Origin: an uncultured Fidelibacterota bacterium
GTDB lineage: Bacteria > Fidelibacterota > Marinisomatia > Marinisomatales > Marinisomataceae
Assembly: GCA_902525615.1 (NCBI GenBank)
Contig: CABZHT010000001.1
Span: 238,813-302,812 of the forward strand
DNA: 64,000 bases
Direction of reading: 5' to 3'
Shown here: one piece after another, positions 50,584 through 57,628 of the stretch
Layout: each line of letters starts with the position of its first letter
Position numbering within the stretch: position 1 is the stretch's first letter
The notes under the pieces: model-generated
Told to the model about the DNA's origin: nothing
The model's input: only the letters and a program-made list of their open reading frames with translations
Databases searched by the model: none
Program-made: the position numbers and the translations under genes

Positions 50584-51084
50584 CTACTTCCTCTTGACTT
50601 TTTGTCGGTGGTGTGATACAACTTTTCGTATTTGATTTAGGTTTCTGTTTTTGTGCCTTTTCATAGATTTATCCAACATCAATTTCTTTTCGTCTATCAT
50701 CATAAATACCTTTTGACTATTGATATTGTATAGGTCTTTTTCCTTTGCCCCAATCGTCTGTTTCATAAAATAAGGTAATGTATTCCTTGGATAATTATCC
50801 ACTTGCCCGTCTTCATCTGTTGTAAGAATCCTATCAAAATTTGATACTTGAATTATCTCTTGTGAGATTTTAATTATATCATCAATTCTATTCTGTTTTC
50901 GGTCAATGTTGTCTTTTGATTTGTTTGTGTAATTTGTCTTCTTGTTCGCCCAATCTTTATTTACATCTTTCCATAATCTTCTATCGTTGCCAATCTGTAA
51001 TTGATGTAATATTTCTCCCCTTATTACCAGAAGAATCTCGTTTATTGATTTAGGTTTTTGATATTCTATTTTTGTGTCTTTCAT
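50584..51084 (-). CDS. Unknown protein of the integrative element
   Basis: 166 residues, Lys/Asn/Asp-rich, soluble, with no recognised domain. Segments include SINEILLVIRGEILHQLQIG (about 14-33), NRIDDIIKISQEIIQVSNFD (about 66-85), and a strongly basic C-terminus (KSMKRHKNRNLNQIRKVVSH, then KVKRK), so nucleic-acid binding is possible. It overlaps the previous ORF by 35 bp in a different frame. A conserved function is not proposed. Confidence 0.6.
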   Translation of the reverse strand: MKDTKIEYQKPKSINEILLVIRGEILHQLQIGNDRRLWKDVNKDWANKKTNYTNKSKDNIDRKQNRIDDIIKISQEIIQVSNFDRILTTDEDGQVDNYPRNTLPYFMKQTIGAKEKDLYNINSQKVFMMIDEKKLMLDKSMKRHKNRNLNQIRKVVSHHRQKVKRK

Positions 51085-51223
51085 CTATGAATTTTCCAAT
51101 CTTCTTTTGAAATGATTTTGTTGTATATCCCCGCACGGATAATGATATGTAATTCAGTAGAAATTCAAATAAACTAATTTCCATAAGGAAATCAAAAGTC
51201 ATTATTTTATATCTATCTTTCAT
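51050..51223 (-). CDS. Small unknown protein of the integrative element
   Basis: 57 residues from the ATG at 51223 (MKDRYKIMTFDFLMEISLFE). A longer frame to 51277 would run through the stem-loop at 51242-51297 and is less likely. A hydrophobic stretch (FLMEISLFEFLLNYISLSV) is followed by a basic tail (KKIGKFIDERHKNR). No family is recognised. Existence as a gene is only moderately supported. Confidence 0.4.
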   Translation of the reverse strand: MKDRYKIMTFDFLMEISLFEFLLNYISLSVRGYTTKSFQKKIGKFIDERHKNRISKT

Positions 51224-51241
51224 TTTACTGCCTTTAATGTT

Positions 51242-51297
51242 TTGGTGGTCGTGAGTAGGTGTTAAACTATAATCCACCTATCATCAACAACCACCAA
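51242..51297 (-). other. Large imperfect stem-loop in a gene gap
   Basis: TTGGTGGT (51242-51249) pairs with ACCACCAA (51290-51297), and inside it TAGGTG (51256-51261) pairs with CACCTA (51275-51280), leaving an asymmetric internal loop and a 13-nt terminal loop. It lies between two small ORFs of the element. No T-run follows on either strand, so a simple terminator is unlikely. An RNA processing site, translational control element or protein-binding DNA structure is possible. Confidence 0.5.
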
Positions 51298-51336
51298 GAA
51301 CAAGTATAGTTTTTGGAACTCCAATTACTTGTTCGT

Positions 51337-51549
51337 TTATATTACTTTCTTTCCAAAGGTATTATTTAATTTTGCCGTAGGACTGACTTTTGGACTGATA
51401 ATCTTTTGAGTATCTTGTCTTACTTTTTGAACTCTTTGAATACTATCTTTCTTCGCCAGATTCTCTTTTCCTTTGATAATATTACTTATCGCCTTTTGGT
51501 TCTTTTTTGTTTGTCCGTATTTGAGTGGTTTAGTCAATTTATAGTCCAT
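51337..51549 (-). CDS. Small basic protein of the integrative element
   Basis: 70 residues, about one quarter Lys/Arg: MDYKLTKPLKYGQTKKNQKA and VQKVRQDTQKIISPKVSPTA. Low complexity in places and likely disordered or DNA-binding. It overlaps the upstream ORF by 11 bp. No homologous family is recognised. Overlap and a shared direction with the neighbours are the main support. Confidence 0.5.
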   Translation of the reverse strand: MDYKLTKPLKYGQTKKNQKAISNIIKGKENLAKKDSIQRVQKVRQDTQKIISPKVSPTAKLNNTFGKKVI

Positions 51550-51811
51550 ACCACTCTCTTTTCATATCCATATCTTGACTGATATTTCTAATATAGTTTT
51601 GTCCGTTTATATCCAACCAATCTCCAAAATCTGCCCCACCAGAAACAACCCAATCATTTTGAACTTTTCGTTCCCATACTGATTTGACTTTACGCCAAGT
51701 GGTTTCACTCATTTTGGTTTTTCTGTATTTATCTAATCTTTTTCGTAGTGGATTTTGATTCGTGTAATCTCCGTCCATTGTCGTAGTCATATAGTCCATT
51801 ATTTTATCCAA
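51539..51811 (-). CDS. Small unknown protein of the integrative element
   Basis: 90 residues with Trp-rich helical parts: KTKMSETTWRKVKSVWERKV (about 31-50), then NDWVVSGGADFGDWLDINGQ (about 52-71). The first segment could be a short helix-turn-helix, but this is not certain. It overlaps ORFs on both sides (13 bp upstream, 11 bp downstream), in keeping with a compact operon. Confidence 0.55.
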   Translation of the reverse strand: MDKIMDYMTTTMDGDYTNQNPLRKRLDKYRKTKMSETTWRKVKSVWERKVQNDWVVSGGADFGDWLDINGQNYIRNISQDMDMKREWYGL

Positions 51812-52014
51812 CCTATTTGTTTTGATATATTTTTATATTTTGAAAAATTCATCTGTGTTGCTCTTGGTGTTCTTGAAACTTTATCAACAATCATCTTCGC
51901 CTGTATTTGTCTGTCGTTCAGTCCTTGTTGTTTTAGTTCATTTACATATTCAATGATTCCTAATGTTCTAAAATTCGTTTCTTTCACTAACTCTTGTTTT
52001 GTTTTGTAAGTCAT
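51799..52014 (-). CDS. Small HTH-like protein at the head of the small-gene run
   Basis: 71 residues: MTYKTKQELVKETNFRTLGI, then IEYVNELKQQGLNDRQIQAK (about 21-40), where L-K-x-x-G-L-N-D-R-Q-I-Q resembles the first helix and turn of small phage-type HTH regulators, and SRTPRATQMNFSKYKNIS. It is the first gene after the 367-bp gap, so its product could act on the promoter there. No family is assigned. Confidence 0.55.
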   Translation of the reverse strand: MTYKTKQELVKETNFRTLGIIEYVNELKQQGLNDRQIQAKMIVDKVSRTPRATQMNFSKYKNISKQIGWIK

Positions 52015-52381
52015 TTAACTCTACTCCTCGTTTTATTGCTATCTGTATCTATTTCTCTTACAATACACTTTTCAATTTTTAAGTTTGCCAGTATATTATT
52101 TTTCCTTTTAACTAACGAAACACCCCTACCTACCTACACTAATAAATAGGAACTAAAACAAAAAAAGAGTCATTTATTTTGTCTTTTATTAAAAAAAATA
52201 CCTTTTTTTACTGTTTTTTGATGTGCCAGACGAATTGCCAGATGTTATTTGATAAAAAGTATGTCTTATGTTATGAAATGTCCTATATGACTGGATTTTT
52301 CCGTAAGGAATTTGTGAGTTCAATTTGAAAATAAAATGACTGAATCGTCGCGAATTACTGAAAAGAGAACGACACCCCTCT
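52015..52381. other. Non-coding control region of the element (367 bp)
   Basis: No convincing ORF. It holds TGCCAGA twice 12 bp apart (52224-52230 and 52236-52242) and a third TGCCAG near 52086, homopolymer runs (A7, A8, T7) near 52160-52210, and a CCTACCTACCTACAC stretch near 52125. It separates the ParB-like gene from the small-gene operon, so it must contain that operon's promoter. An origin, packaging site or operator set is possible but not shown. Confidence 0.4.
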
Positions 52382-54163
52382 TTACATTTTCTTGCCTCTT
52401 GAACTCAACCAAGATTTAACATTTTGAGATGTGAGTTCCTCATACCATAATGTATCAGTTTGTAGTTTGTTGTCCTTGTATAGTTTCTCATATCTCTTTG
52501 TTGCCTTTGTCTTCCACCACTTCATCAATACATCTAAATCTGTCTTGATATTTGGTAGTAGTTTTTCAGCGGGGATTTCGTTCCGTAAAAATTCATTTGA
52601 GTTTTCATATAAGTCCATATAATAAACACCTTTTACCTGGTCGTTCTTGTATTTACTGAAATCAATATTCAGTTTAGAATACAACAACATTAGTTTCTGT
52701 TGTAAAGGACTTGATTGTTCTTTTGCCACATCAAATTCATCTTTGAAATTCTTTTTCAACCAATCAAAATTCTTGTTAGATATTTCTTTGTTCGGTTTGA
52801 TTAAAATCTTGCCTTTTGATTTACCGAGTTTCTTCCAACACGGAATACTATTGTATTGAGATTGAGAACCAAACAATGATGTTGTTGTAATTCCTACCAA
52901 TTCATCTTTGTATTTATTTCTGTAATCGTTTCTTACTCTCTCATCTGCTAACATTATTGATAAGAGTTTTCCACCAAGGAAATTGTAAGAAAAAGGTTGA
53001 ACGCCCACTATCGTTTGTCCTACCAAGATGTTCTGTAATTTTTTGTCTTTGAATCTGTTCTCCCTACTCCATTTTATATAATCATCTCTTGGTGGTAATG
53101 ATGTATTATCACTACCGAGATTTATTATACCCAATCGTTTTTTTGTCTTTCGGTCAATCACAAAATATTTTAATGAACGCCCAATTGTTTGGAAGAAATT
53201 AAAATTGGAAATAAAGATTCTCATAATGTTCCAATCTTCTAATGTTGTCTTATCAACTAATTGTAATGTTGGTTCAAGATTGTCTAATTCGTTTATCGTT
53301 TCTAACGGACTATCAAGATTGTTGAATTGATACATTGAATTATATACTCGTTTCAATGTTCTCTTATCGTATTTCTGTCGTTTGATTTCTGCTAACTTTT
53401 GATACAATACAATTTCTCGTTCGTCCAAGGATTTTAAGAAATCCAAATGTTCTACTAATTCTGTTCTTCTTTTAATTAGTTCTTTATCTTCTACAATTTT
53501 TATATCTAATTGTGAATAGGGATAAGTATTGCCTAAAACATCTATCAAGATTTCATTGGTAATTTCTTCTCGTTTCAAAAACTTTCTCAACTTGGATTTA
53601 ACTTGTTGAACTTTATCCCCTCTTTTTCTGTTCTTGATATATTTCTCTTGAACTATCTTATACGCCTTTGGAACTGATATTTTTCCATTGGATACATCTT
53701 CAAGTAATTTTGGTTCATAATTCCCTATTGATTTGATTTGTTTCAGTTTGGATAATCCAACACCAGTTTTATTTACCATTTCCATATAAATATTATGTCG
53801 TTTATCGCCTTTCAAATCATTTCGTTTTCCTTGCCCACCGAGAGTTTTCTTATATTCCTTTTCCAACATATTAAATTCATTGAAAACATCTTGTGCCGTC
53901 TTGGTTCTTTGTTGATTGAACTCAATCAATGATATAATCTCGTTCTCAAATTCAACTATTCTTATTTCAACCTCTTTGAATTTCAGCTGAGTCATTGCAT
54001 AAAATCTTCGGTGTCCTGATACAATTTGATAGTCCTTATTGACTACTATCGGTTCAAGTTGCCCATTTCTCTCTAATGATGTCTTTAATTGTGTTAAATC
54101 CGTCTGTGAATATATTTCATCATTTATTGGATTCGGTTTGATTTGACTGATTTTTACTTTCAT
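52382..54163 (-). CDS. ParB-domain protein with DUF4338/DruA-like C-terminal half
   Basis: 593 residues from the ATG at 54163 (MKVKISQIKPNPIND); an ATG at 54190 would add nine. Residues 1-85 are a ParB/Srx domain with QLEPIVVNKDYQIVSGHRRF (about 35-54). Residues 85-190 are a helical HTH-like part (GVGLSKLKQI, ISVPKAYKIV). The middle is charged and helical. Residues about 330-455 match the DUF4338/DruA pattern by eye: PRDDYIKWS (358-366), LGGKLLSIML (396-405), VGITTTSLFG (423-432), then YNSIPCWKKLGKSKGK. DruA belongs to Druantia anti-phage systems, and related proteins occur in phages. The fusion and any defence role are inference. It sits between a terminator and the element's control region. 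Confidence 0.65.
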   Translation of the reverse strand: MKVKISQIKPNPINDEIYSQTDLTQLKTSLERNGQLEPIVVNKDYQIVSGHRRFYAMTQLKFKEVEIRIVEFENEIISLIEFNQQRTKTAQDVFNEFNMLEKEYKKTLGGQGKRNDLKGDKRHNIYMEMVNKTGVGLSKLKQIKSIGNYEPKLLEDVSNGKISVPKAYKIVQEKYIKNRKRGDKVQQVKSKLRKFLKREEITNEILIDVLGNTYPYSQLDIKIVEDKELIKRRTELVEHLDFLKSLDEREIVLYQKLAEIKRQKYDKRTLKRVYNSMYQFNNLDSPLETINELDNLEPTLQLVDKTTLEDWNIMRIFISNFNFFQTIGRSLKYFVIDRKTKKRLGIINLGSDNTSLPPRDDYIKWSRENRFKDKKLQNILVGQTIVGVQPFSYNFLGGKLLSIMLADERVRNDYRNKYKDELVGITTTSLFGSQSQYNSIPCWKKLGKSKGKILIKPNKEISNKNFDWLKKNFKDEFDVAKEQSSPLQQKLMLLYSKLNIDFSKYKNDQVKGVYYMDLYENSNEFLRNEIPAEKLLPNIKTDLDVLMKWWKTKATKRYEKLYKDNKLQTDTLWYEELTSQNVKSWLSSRGKKM

Positions 54164-54313
54164 AGTTTGTTCCAAACAAAAGTTGCCCATTTTTCAAAAA
54201 ATAATCAAGATAATATTTCTAATGAGTTCTATTTATATATAACTAATGATTACAACATATCGTTTTCAATCCTTTGGTGGAATTGAGTTTCCTTTTTCTT
54301 GATTCCATATGTT

Positions 54314-54352
54314 AAAATCCCACCGAACAATACGAGTGTTTGGTGGGATTTT
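54314..54352 (-). terminator. Factor-independent terminator after the recombinase pair
   Basis: AAAATCCCACCGAACA (54314-54329) and TGTTTGGTGGGATTTT (54337-54352) form a 16-bp stem with one G-T pair and a 7-nt loop, with A- and T-runs at the base. It ends transcription of the integrase-serine recombinase pair before the ParB-like gene, which therefore needs its own promoter in 54164-54313. Confidence 0.88.
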
Positions 54353-54372
54353 GTGTATATAATGAGAACTGA

Positions 54373-55074
54373 TTATATATACTGAATTACTTGGTTTATC
54401 GTCATAGAATCCTTGTAATTTAGTCGTTTTTTTACCATTTGAATTACATCATTTCTGGTAAAATCAGTACCGTTTTTCTTGGTGTATCCGTTTCTTTTTG
54501 TGAAATCAACAATGTCTTGATAAGATTTTCCTTGGACTTTCATCTTTGCTACTTTTTTCAATAACCTTATTTCAGTAGGATTTTCTTTTACAACACCATT
54601 TACCATATCGTATCCATACTTTTGTTTGGTGTATCGTTTGTTCGCCAGTTTCTTATCGTTCAAGATACTTTTAACTCTTTCACCAGTTTGTTGTCGTTCC
54701 CACTCCATTACAACCATAAGAAGATTAGACAATAAAGTTCCACTAGGACTATTCAAGTCAATGTTCTCTTTTAGACATATTAGATTTACGCCTTTCTTTT
54801 TCAAGATGTTGAGATTGTTTATACAATCCCCAAGGTTTCTTCCCCACCTTGATAATTCTGTAATGACTATTTCAGTAATCAATCCTTGATTTACCATTTT
54901 CATCATCTTTTTGAATTGTTGCCTTTCATCAGTTCCACCAGATACTCCAAAATCAATAAATGAATCAGCTAATTCACAACGCTTAAATTCACAATATCTT
55001 TGAATATCGTTCTGTTGTTGTTCTATGCCGTTTATCTGTTTTTCCGTAGATGTTCTAATGTATCCTACTCTCAT
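54373..55074 (-). CDS. Serine recombinase (resolvase/invertase family)
   Basis: 233 residues. Catalytic domain at the N-terminus: VGYIRTSTEKQINGIEQQQN (about 3-22, with the nucleophilic Ser in RTST), ELSRWGRNLGDCINNLN (about 79-95, active-site Arg), and SPSGTLLSNLLMVVMEWERQ (about 108-127). A short C-terminal 'recombinase' domain ends in an HTH-like SYQDIVDFTKRNGYTKKNGT (about 185-204). It is much shorter than large serine integrases. It may act as a resolvase or invertase for the element. It overlaps the integrase by 4 bp. Confidence 0.93.
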   Translation of the reverse strand: MRVGYIRTSTEKQINGIEQQQNDIQRYCEFKRCELADSFIDFGVSGGTDERQQFKKMMKMVNQGLITEIVITELSRWGRNLGDCINNLNILKKKGVNLICLKENIDLNSPSGTLLSNLLMVVMEWERQQTGERVKSILNDKKLANKRYTKQKYGYDMVNGVVKENPTEIRLLKKVAKMKVQGKSYQDIVDFTKRNGYTKKNGTDFTRNDVIQMVKKRLNYKDSMTINQVIQYI

Positions 55075-56306
55075 AACTCCCTCTTGTTTAATGAATCTAA
55101 AATTGACTTACCTTTACCAACTTGTATGTGTCCGTAAATATCGTAAGTCGTTCCAATCTTACTATGTCTTGCCACAACTCTTGAAATGTCTTGAATTGGT
55201 ATTCCTTGTTTCAATAACTGACTTATGACTCCGTGTCTTATACTATGTGGTGTGAATAGTGGTTCTTGTGTTCTTTTATCAACCAATCCTAATCCCTCAC
55301 ATAATCTTTTGAAATTTGAAATCAACCACTCTTTACTATACTTGTTATTCGTTCCTGGATTTGTGAAAACATATTTATCTTTTGGATTTCTGCTATCAAA
55401 TCTTTTCTGTATCAACTTTTGTAATGTTTCCGGTAATTCAAAATTCGTAGTCAATGTTCTCTTGAAATAGATAGTCATTGTTTTCATATCTCTATTCAAA
55501 TGACTATACGGAAATCTTGTTTCTCCAACCTCGTCTTTATCATTAGTCCATTTCAGTATTTGTATTTCTCCACCTCTCATTGCCGTATTCAACATAAAGT
55601 ATAACATTTCCTTGAAATCTGTATTTCTATTGAACCAAGTCCATTTCTTTCTTTCATCATCAGTAGTAGGATTGAAATCCAAACTCTTTTCAATGAAAGA
55701 ATATAGTTTATCCCAATCCTCGCCCATTGGAATTTCATCAATCGTTCTTGACTGATATTTTGGAATCTTGATTTCGTGGTTAAAAGGATTCTGTATAATA
55801 TAATTTTCTCTTACCAACCACTTGAAAAAGGTTTTGAGATAAGTCATATCATTTTTGATAGTGTTCTGTTTTAGTCCTTTTTTCTTTCTATATGTTTGAT
55901 ACGCCTTTATCATTTCAGTAGTAATCTTTGGAACGAGAATCCCCTTATATCTTCGGTCTAAAAATTTTCTAAATTGTTCTGTGTAATTGGTATGATTTAC
56001 CGCAGTGATTCTTGATAGTTCTAAATTATCTACCCTTTTGAAATTGTATTTCTCGTATTGTTTCAAAACATTTTTGAGAGTGTTCGGTTCTTTGATTGTT
56101 GGATTGCCCTTGATTGTATTTGTATCAATATAATCGTAGTGTTTATCCAACTCTTTCTTTCTTGCCTTTTTCTCTTTCTCGTTCAACTGACCGAGATACT
56201 TCGTTATTCTTTTTTTCTTACGCCCATAAGTGTCTTGGTATGAAAATGTTTGGTAGTAAGAATAACCTCTACTATTCGTGAATATCGTTGATTTTCTTTT
56301 ACTCAT
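55071..56306 (-). CDS. Tyrosine recombinase / integrase
   Basis: 411 residues. The N-terminal arm-binding region (about 1-85, basic, YYQTFSYQDTYGRKKKRITK) is followed by a SAM-like core-binding domain (ITTEMIKAYQTYRKKKGLKQ, about 128-147). The catalytic domain has Arg in LNTAMRGGEIQILKW (about 235), H-x-x-R in TPHSIRHGVISQLLKQG (about 345), His in VARHSKIGTT (about 377) and Tyr in YDIYGHI (about 387). All active-site residues are present. It is the first gene at attR and is predicted to drive site-specific insertion into tRNA-Arg. Confidence 0.95.
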   Translation of the reverse strand: MSKRKSTIFTNSRGYSYYQTFSYQDTYGRKKKRITKYLGQLNEKEKKARKKELDKHYDYIDTNTIKGNPTIKEPNTLKNVLKQYEKYNFKRVDNLELSRITAVNHTNYTEQFRKFLDRRYKGILVPKITTEMIKAYQTYRKKKGLKQNTIKNDMTYLKTFFKWLVRENYIIQNPFNHEIKIPKYQSRTIDEIPMGEDWDKLYSFIEKSLDFNPTTDDERKKWTWFNRNTDFKEMLYFMLNTAMRGGEIQILKWTNDKDEVGETRFPYSHLNRDMKTMTIYFKRTLTTNFELPETLQKLIQKRFDSRNPKDKYVFTNPGTNNKYSKEWLISNFKRLCEGLGLVDKRTQEPLFTPHSIRHGVISQLLKQGIPIQDISRVVARHSKIGTTYDIYGHIQVGKGKSILDSLNKREL

Positions 56307-56314
56307 ACTGGAAT

Positions 56315-56336
56315 CTACAACACAAAACTACAACAT
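56315..56336. repeat. Right pair of CTACAACAY sites
   Basis: Two copies of the 9-bp motif in tandem (56315-56323 ending in C, 56328-56336 ending in T), 13 bp apart start to start, between the integrase start and attR. They match the four copies inside the left end and are candidate integrase arm-type sites. They also lie where the integrase promoter must be, so autoregulation is possible. Confidence 0.6.
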
Positions 56337-56364
56337 ACAAGAATTTCTCGTCTATACTGAATAA

Positions 56365-56408
56365 ATTTCTAATCCGTAGGTCACAGGTTCAAATCCTGTC
56401 CGGGGTAC
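56365..56408 (+). repeat. attR: 44-bp duplicate of the tRNA-Arg 3' half
   Basis: Identical over 44 bp to 49769-49812. It contains the anticodon-loop half, T-arm and acceptor 3' strand but has no 5' half, so it is not a functional tRNA. It marks the right boundary of the element. Confidence 0.93.
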
Positions 56409-56475
56409 AATAAATCCTTCCTTTATTTCATAAGACCAATCCATTATATTTATATAAACTAATTAGGAGAATAAT

Positions 56476-56757
56476 ATGAAATTAGATATCAAAAGTTTTA
56501 TAATCGGAATTTTAACAACTGTTAACCTATTTCTGATAATGGGATTTGATGATCATGATGAAGAAAATCAAAATGGTAGATACCAAGTAATCATTGATAG
56601 TAAAGGTGATCAATACTGGTATGATACTCGCTATGGAGACAAAATTGCAATCGGATCAAAATCTTATGGATACATTTTACTTAAAGAAGAAGGTGGCATG
56701 AAAGAAAGATTTGATAAAGAATTTGAACTAGTTAAAGCTCTAAAAGAATTAGATTAG
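56476..56757 (+). CDS. Small membrane-anchored protein, unknown
   Basis: 93 residues with one N-terminal hydrophobic segment (FIIGILTTVNLFLIMGF, about 8-24) and a soluble acidic part with GRYQVIIDSKGDQYWYDTRY (about 34-53) and a helical C-terminus (FDKEFELVKALKELD). A clear Shine-Dalgarno AGGAGA (56465-56470) sets the start. It is the first chromosomal gene to the right of attR. Its stop lies 4 bp from the convergent SGNH gene stop. Function unknown. Confidence 0.75.
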   Translation: MKLDIKSFIIGILTTVNLFLIMGFDDHDEENQNGRYQVIIDSKGDQYWYDTRYGDKIAIGSKSYGYILLKEEGGMKERFDKEFELVKALKELD

Positions 56758-56761
56758 CTAT

Positions 56762-57622
56762 TTAACTAGATAGAAATTCTTTGGCAAGTTGCTCCATCAA
56801 ATTTCCACCCTTTTCATTCAGGTGAATATGATCGCAAAGCAACTGTAGCTTATACTTTTCTCCAATCTTTGTCCAACTCCAACCAAAGACATAGTGAAGT
56901 ATAACGGCTCTTAGGCCTCGTAATCTTCGAAGTTCAGAAGTAGTGTATGGAACGCTATTACTGGAACTTATTTGTTCTTTGAATTTTGAAAATAAATCAA
57001 GGATTGATAGATTATATTTCAAAGCAATCCTTTTAATTATTTTATTGTGATTTTTAATGACACTTATGATTGATGCGTCTCCTTGCTCGCCAAGCCATGG
57101 AAGAGTTGTAATAGCAATTTTAGCAGATGTATTTTTTTTAATCTTATCCACAAAGATTTCAATTTGCTCTTCAAACCATTCAATTGAAGGAACTTGTGGA
57201 AGATTTTTTGTTTGAATATAATAGTCTTGAATTAATTTAACCGGCTGACTACCTATTGCATCATTGGTTCCAATTAAAATGGTAACATAATCTGGATTAT
57301 GCTTAATAATATCATCTATTCTCTGATTTAAATTCCAAGTTAGATCCGCATTGATACCCGCATTGATATAAATCTTGGAATCATCATTCTTCCTTAAGTT
57401 GCCCACCCAGTCATATCCAATATGACCATGAGTAATACTATCACCACAGCAAACAACTACAGGCTTATCATTTTTAACAAGATTTACATTGTGAGCATCC
57501 ATATCAGGAAGTTGCCAGGACTTTCTTATAATCGGCAGTTTATAGATATTTATTATTATTGTATTACGAAAAAAATATATAAGAGTAATCAATACAATAA
57601 AAAACGATAGATACAAAAGCAT
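56762..57622 (-). CDS. SGNH/GDSL-family hydrolase, membrane-anchored
   Basis: 286 residues with an N-terminal helix (YLSFFIVLITLIYFF, about 3-17). SGNH blocks: CCGDSITHG (block I, Ser about 62), INAGINADLTW (block II), VTILIGTNDAIG (block III, GxND) and CDHIHLNEKGG (block V, DxxH, about 268). It is likely a periplasm- or membrane-facing esterase, possibly acting on phospholipid, glycan or acetyl esters. It is the last gene of the phoU-headed run, 6 bp after the phytase-like gene. Confidence 0.9.
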   Translation of the reverse strand: MLLYLSFFIVLITLIYFFRNTIIINIYKLPIIRKSWQLPDMDAHNVNLVKNDKPVVVCCGDSITHGHIGYDWVGNLRKNDDSKIYINAGINADLTWNLNQRIDDIIKHNPDYVTILIGTNDAIGSQPVKLIQDYYIQTKNLPQVPSIEWFEEQIEIFVDKIKKNTSAKIAITTLPWLGEQGDASIISVIKNHNKIIKRIALKYNLSILDLFSKFKEQISSSNSVPYTTSELRRLRGLRAVILHYVFGWSWTKIGEKYKLQLLCDHIHLNEKGGNLMEQLAKEFLSS

Positions 57623-57628
57623 TATTAT

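Larger units (their letters stand above)
49769..56408. mobile_element. Integrative element in tRNA-Arg (about 6.6 kb)
   Basis: Bounded by the 44-bp att repeats. All ten recognisable ORFs are on the minus strand. From the right end they are: tyrosine integrase, serine recombinase, a terminator, a ParB/DUF4338-like protein, a 367-bp gap, then seven small ORFs ending with an excisionase-like HTH protein at the left. Candidate arm-type sites lie inside both ends. There are no capsid, tail, terminase-large, conjugation or recognised replication genes. Size and content fit a phage satellite, a tycheposon-like cargo element or a mobile defence island; the class is inference. Confidence 0.9.

Noticed and set aside
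52125..52140. CCTACCTACCTACAC stretch as a CRISPR-like or iteron array
   Set aside because: Only a short tetranucleotide run without spacers or longer repeats; no CRISPR array was seen anywhere in the window.
54164..54190. Nine-codon upstream extension of the ParB-domain gene
   Set aside because: The ATG at 54163 gives the usual ParB beginning (I-x-x-NP) and a GGA stands at a suitable distance; the extension has neither.
49769..56408. Complete prophage
   Set aside because: No capsid, portal, large terminase, tail or lysis genes, and only 6.6 kb.
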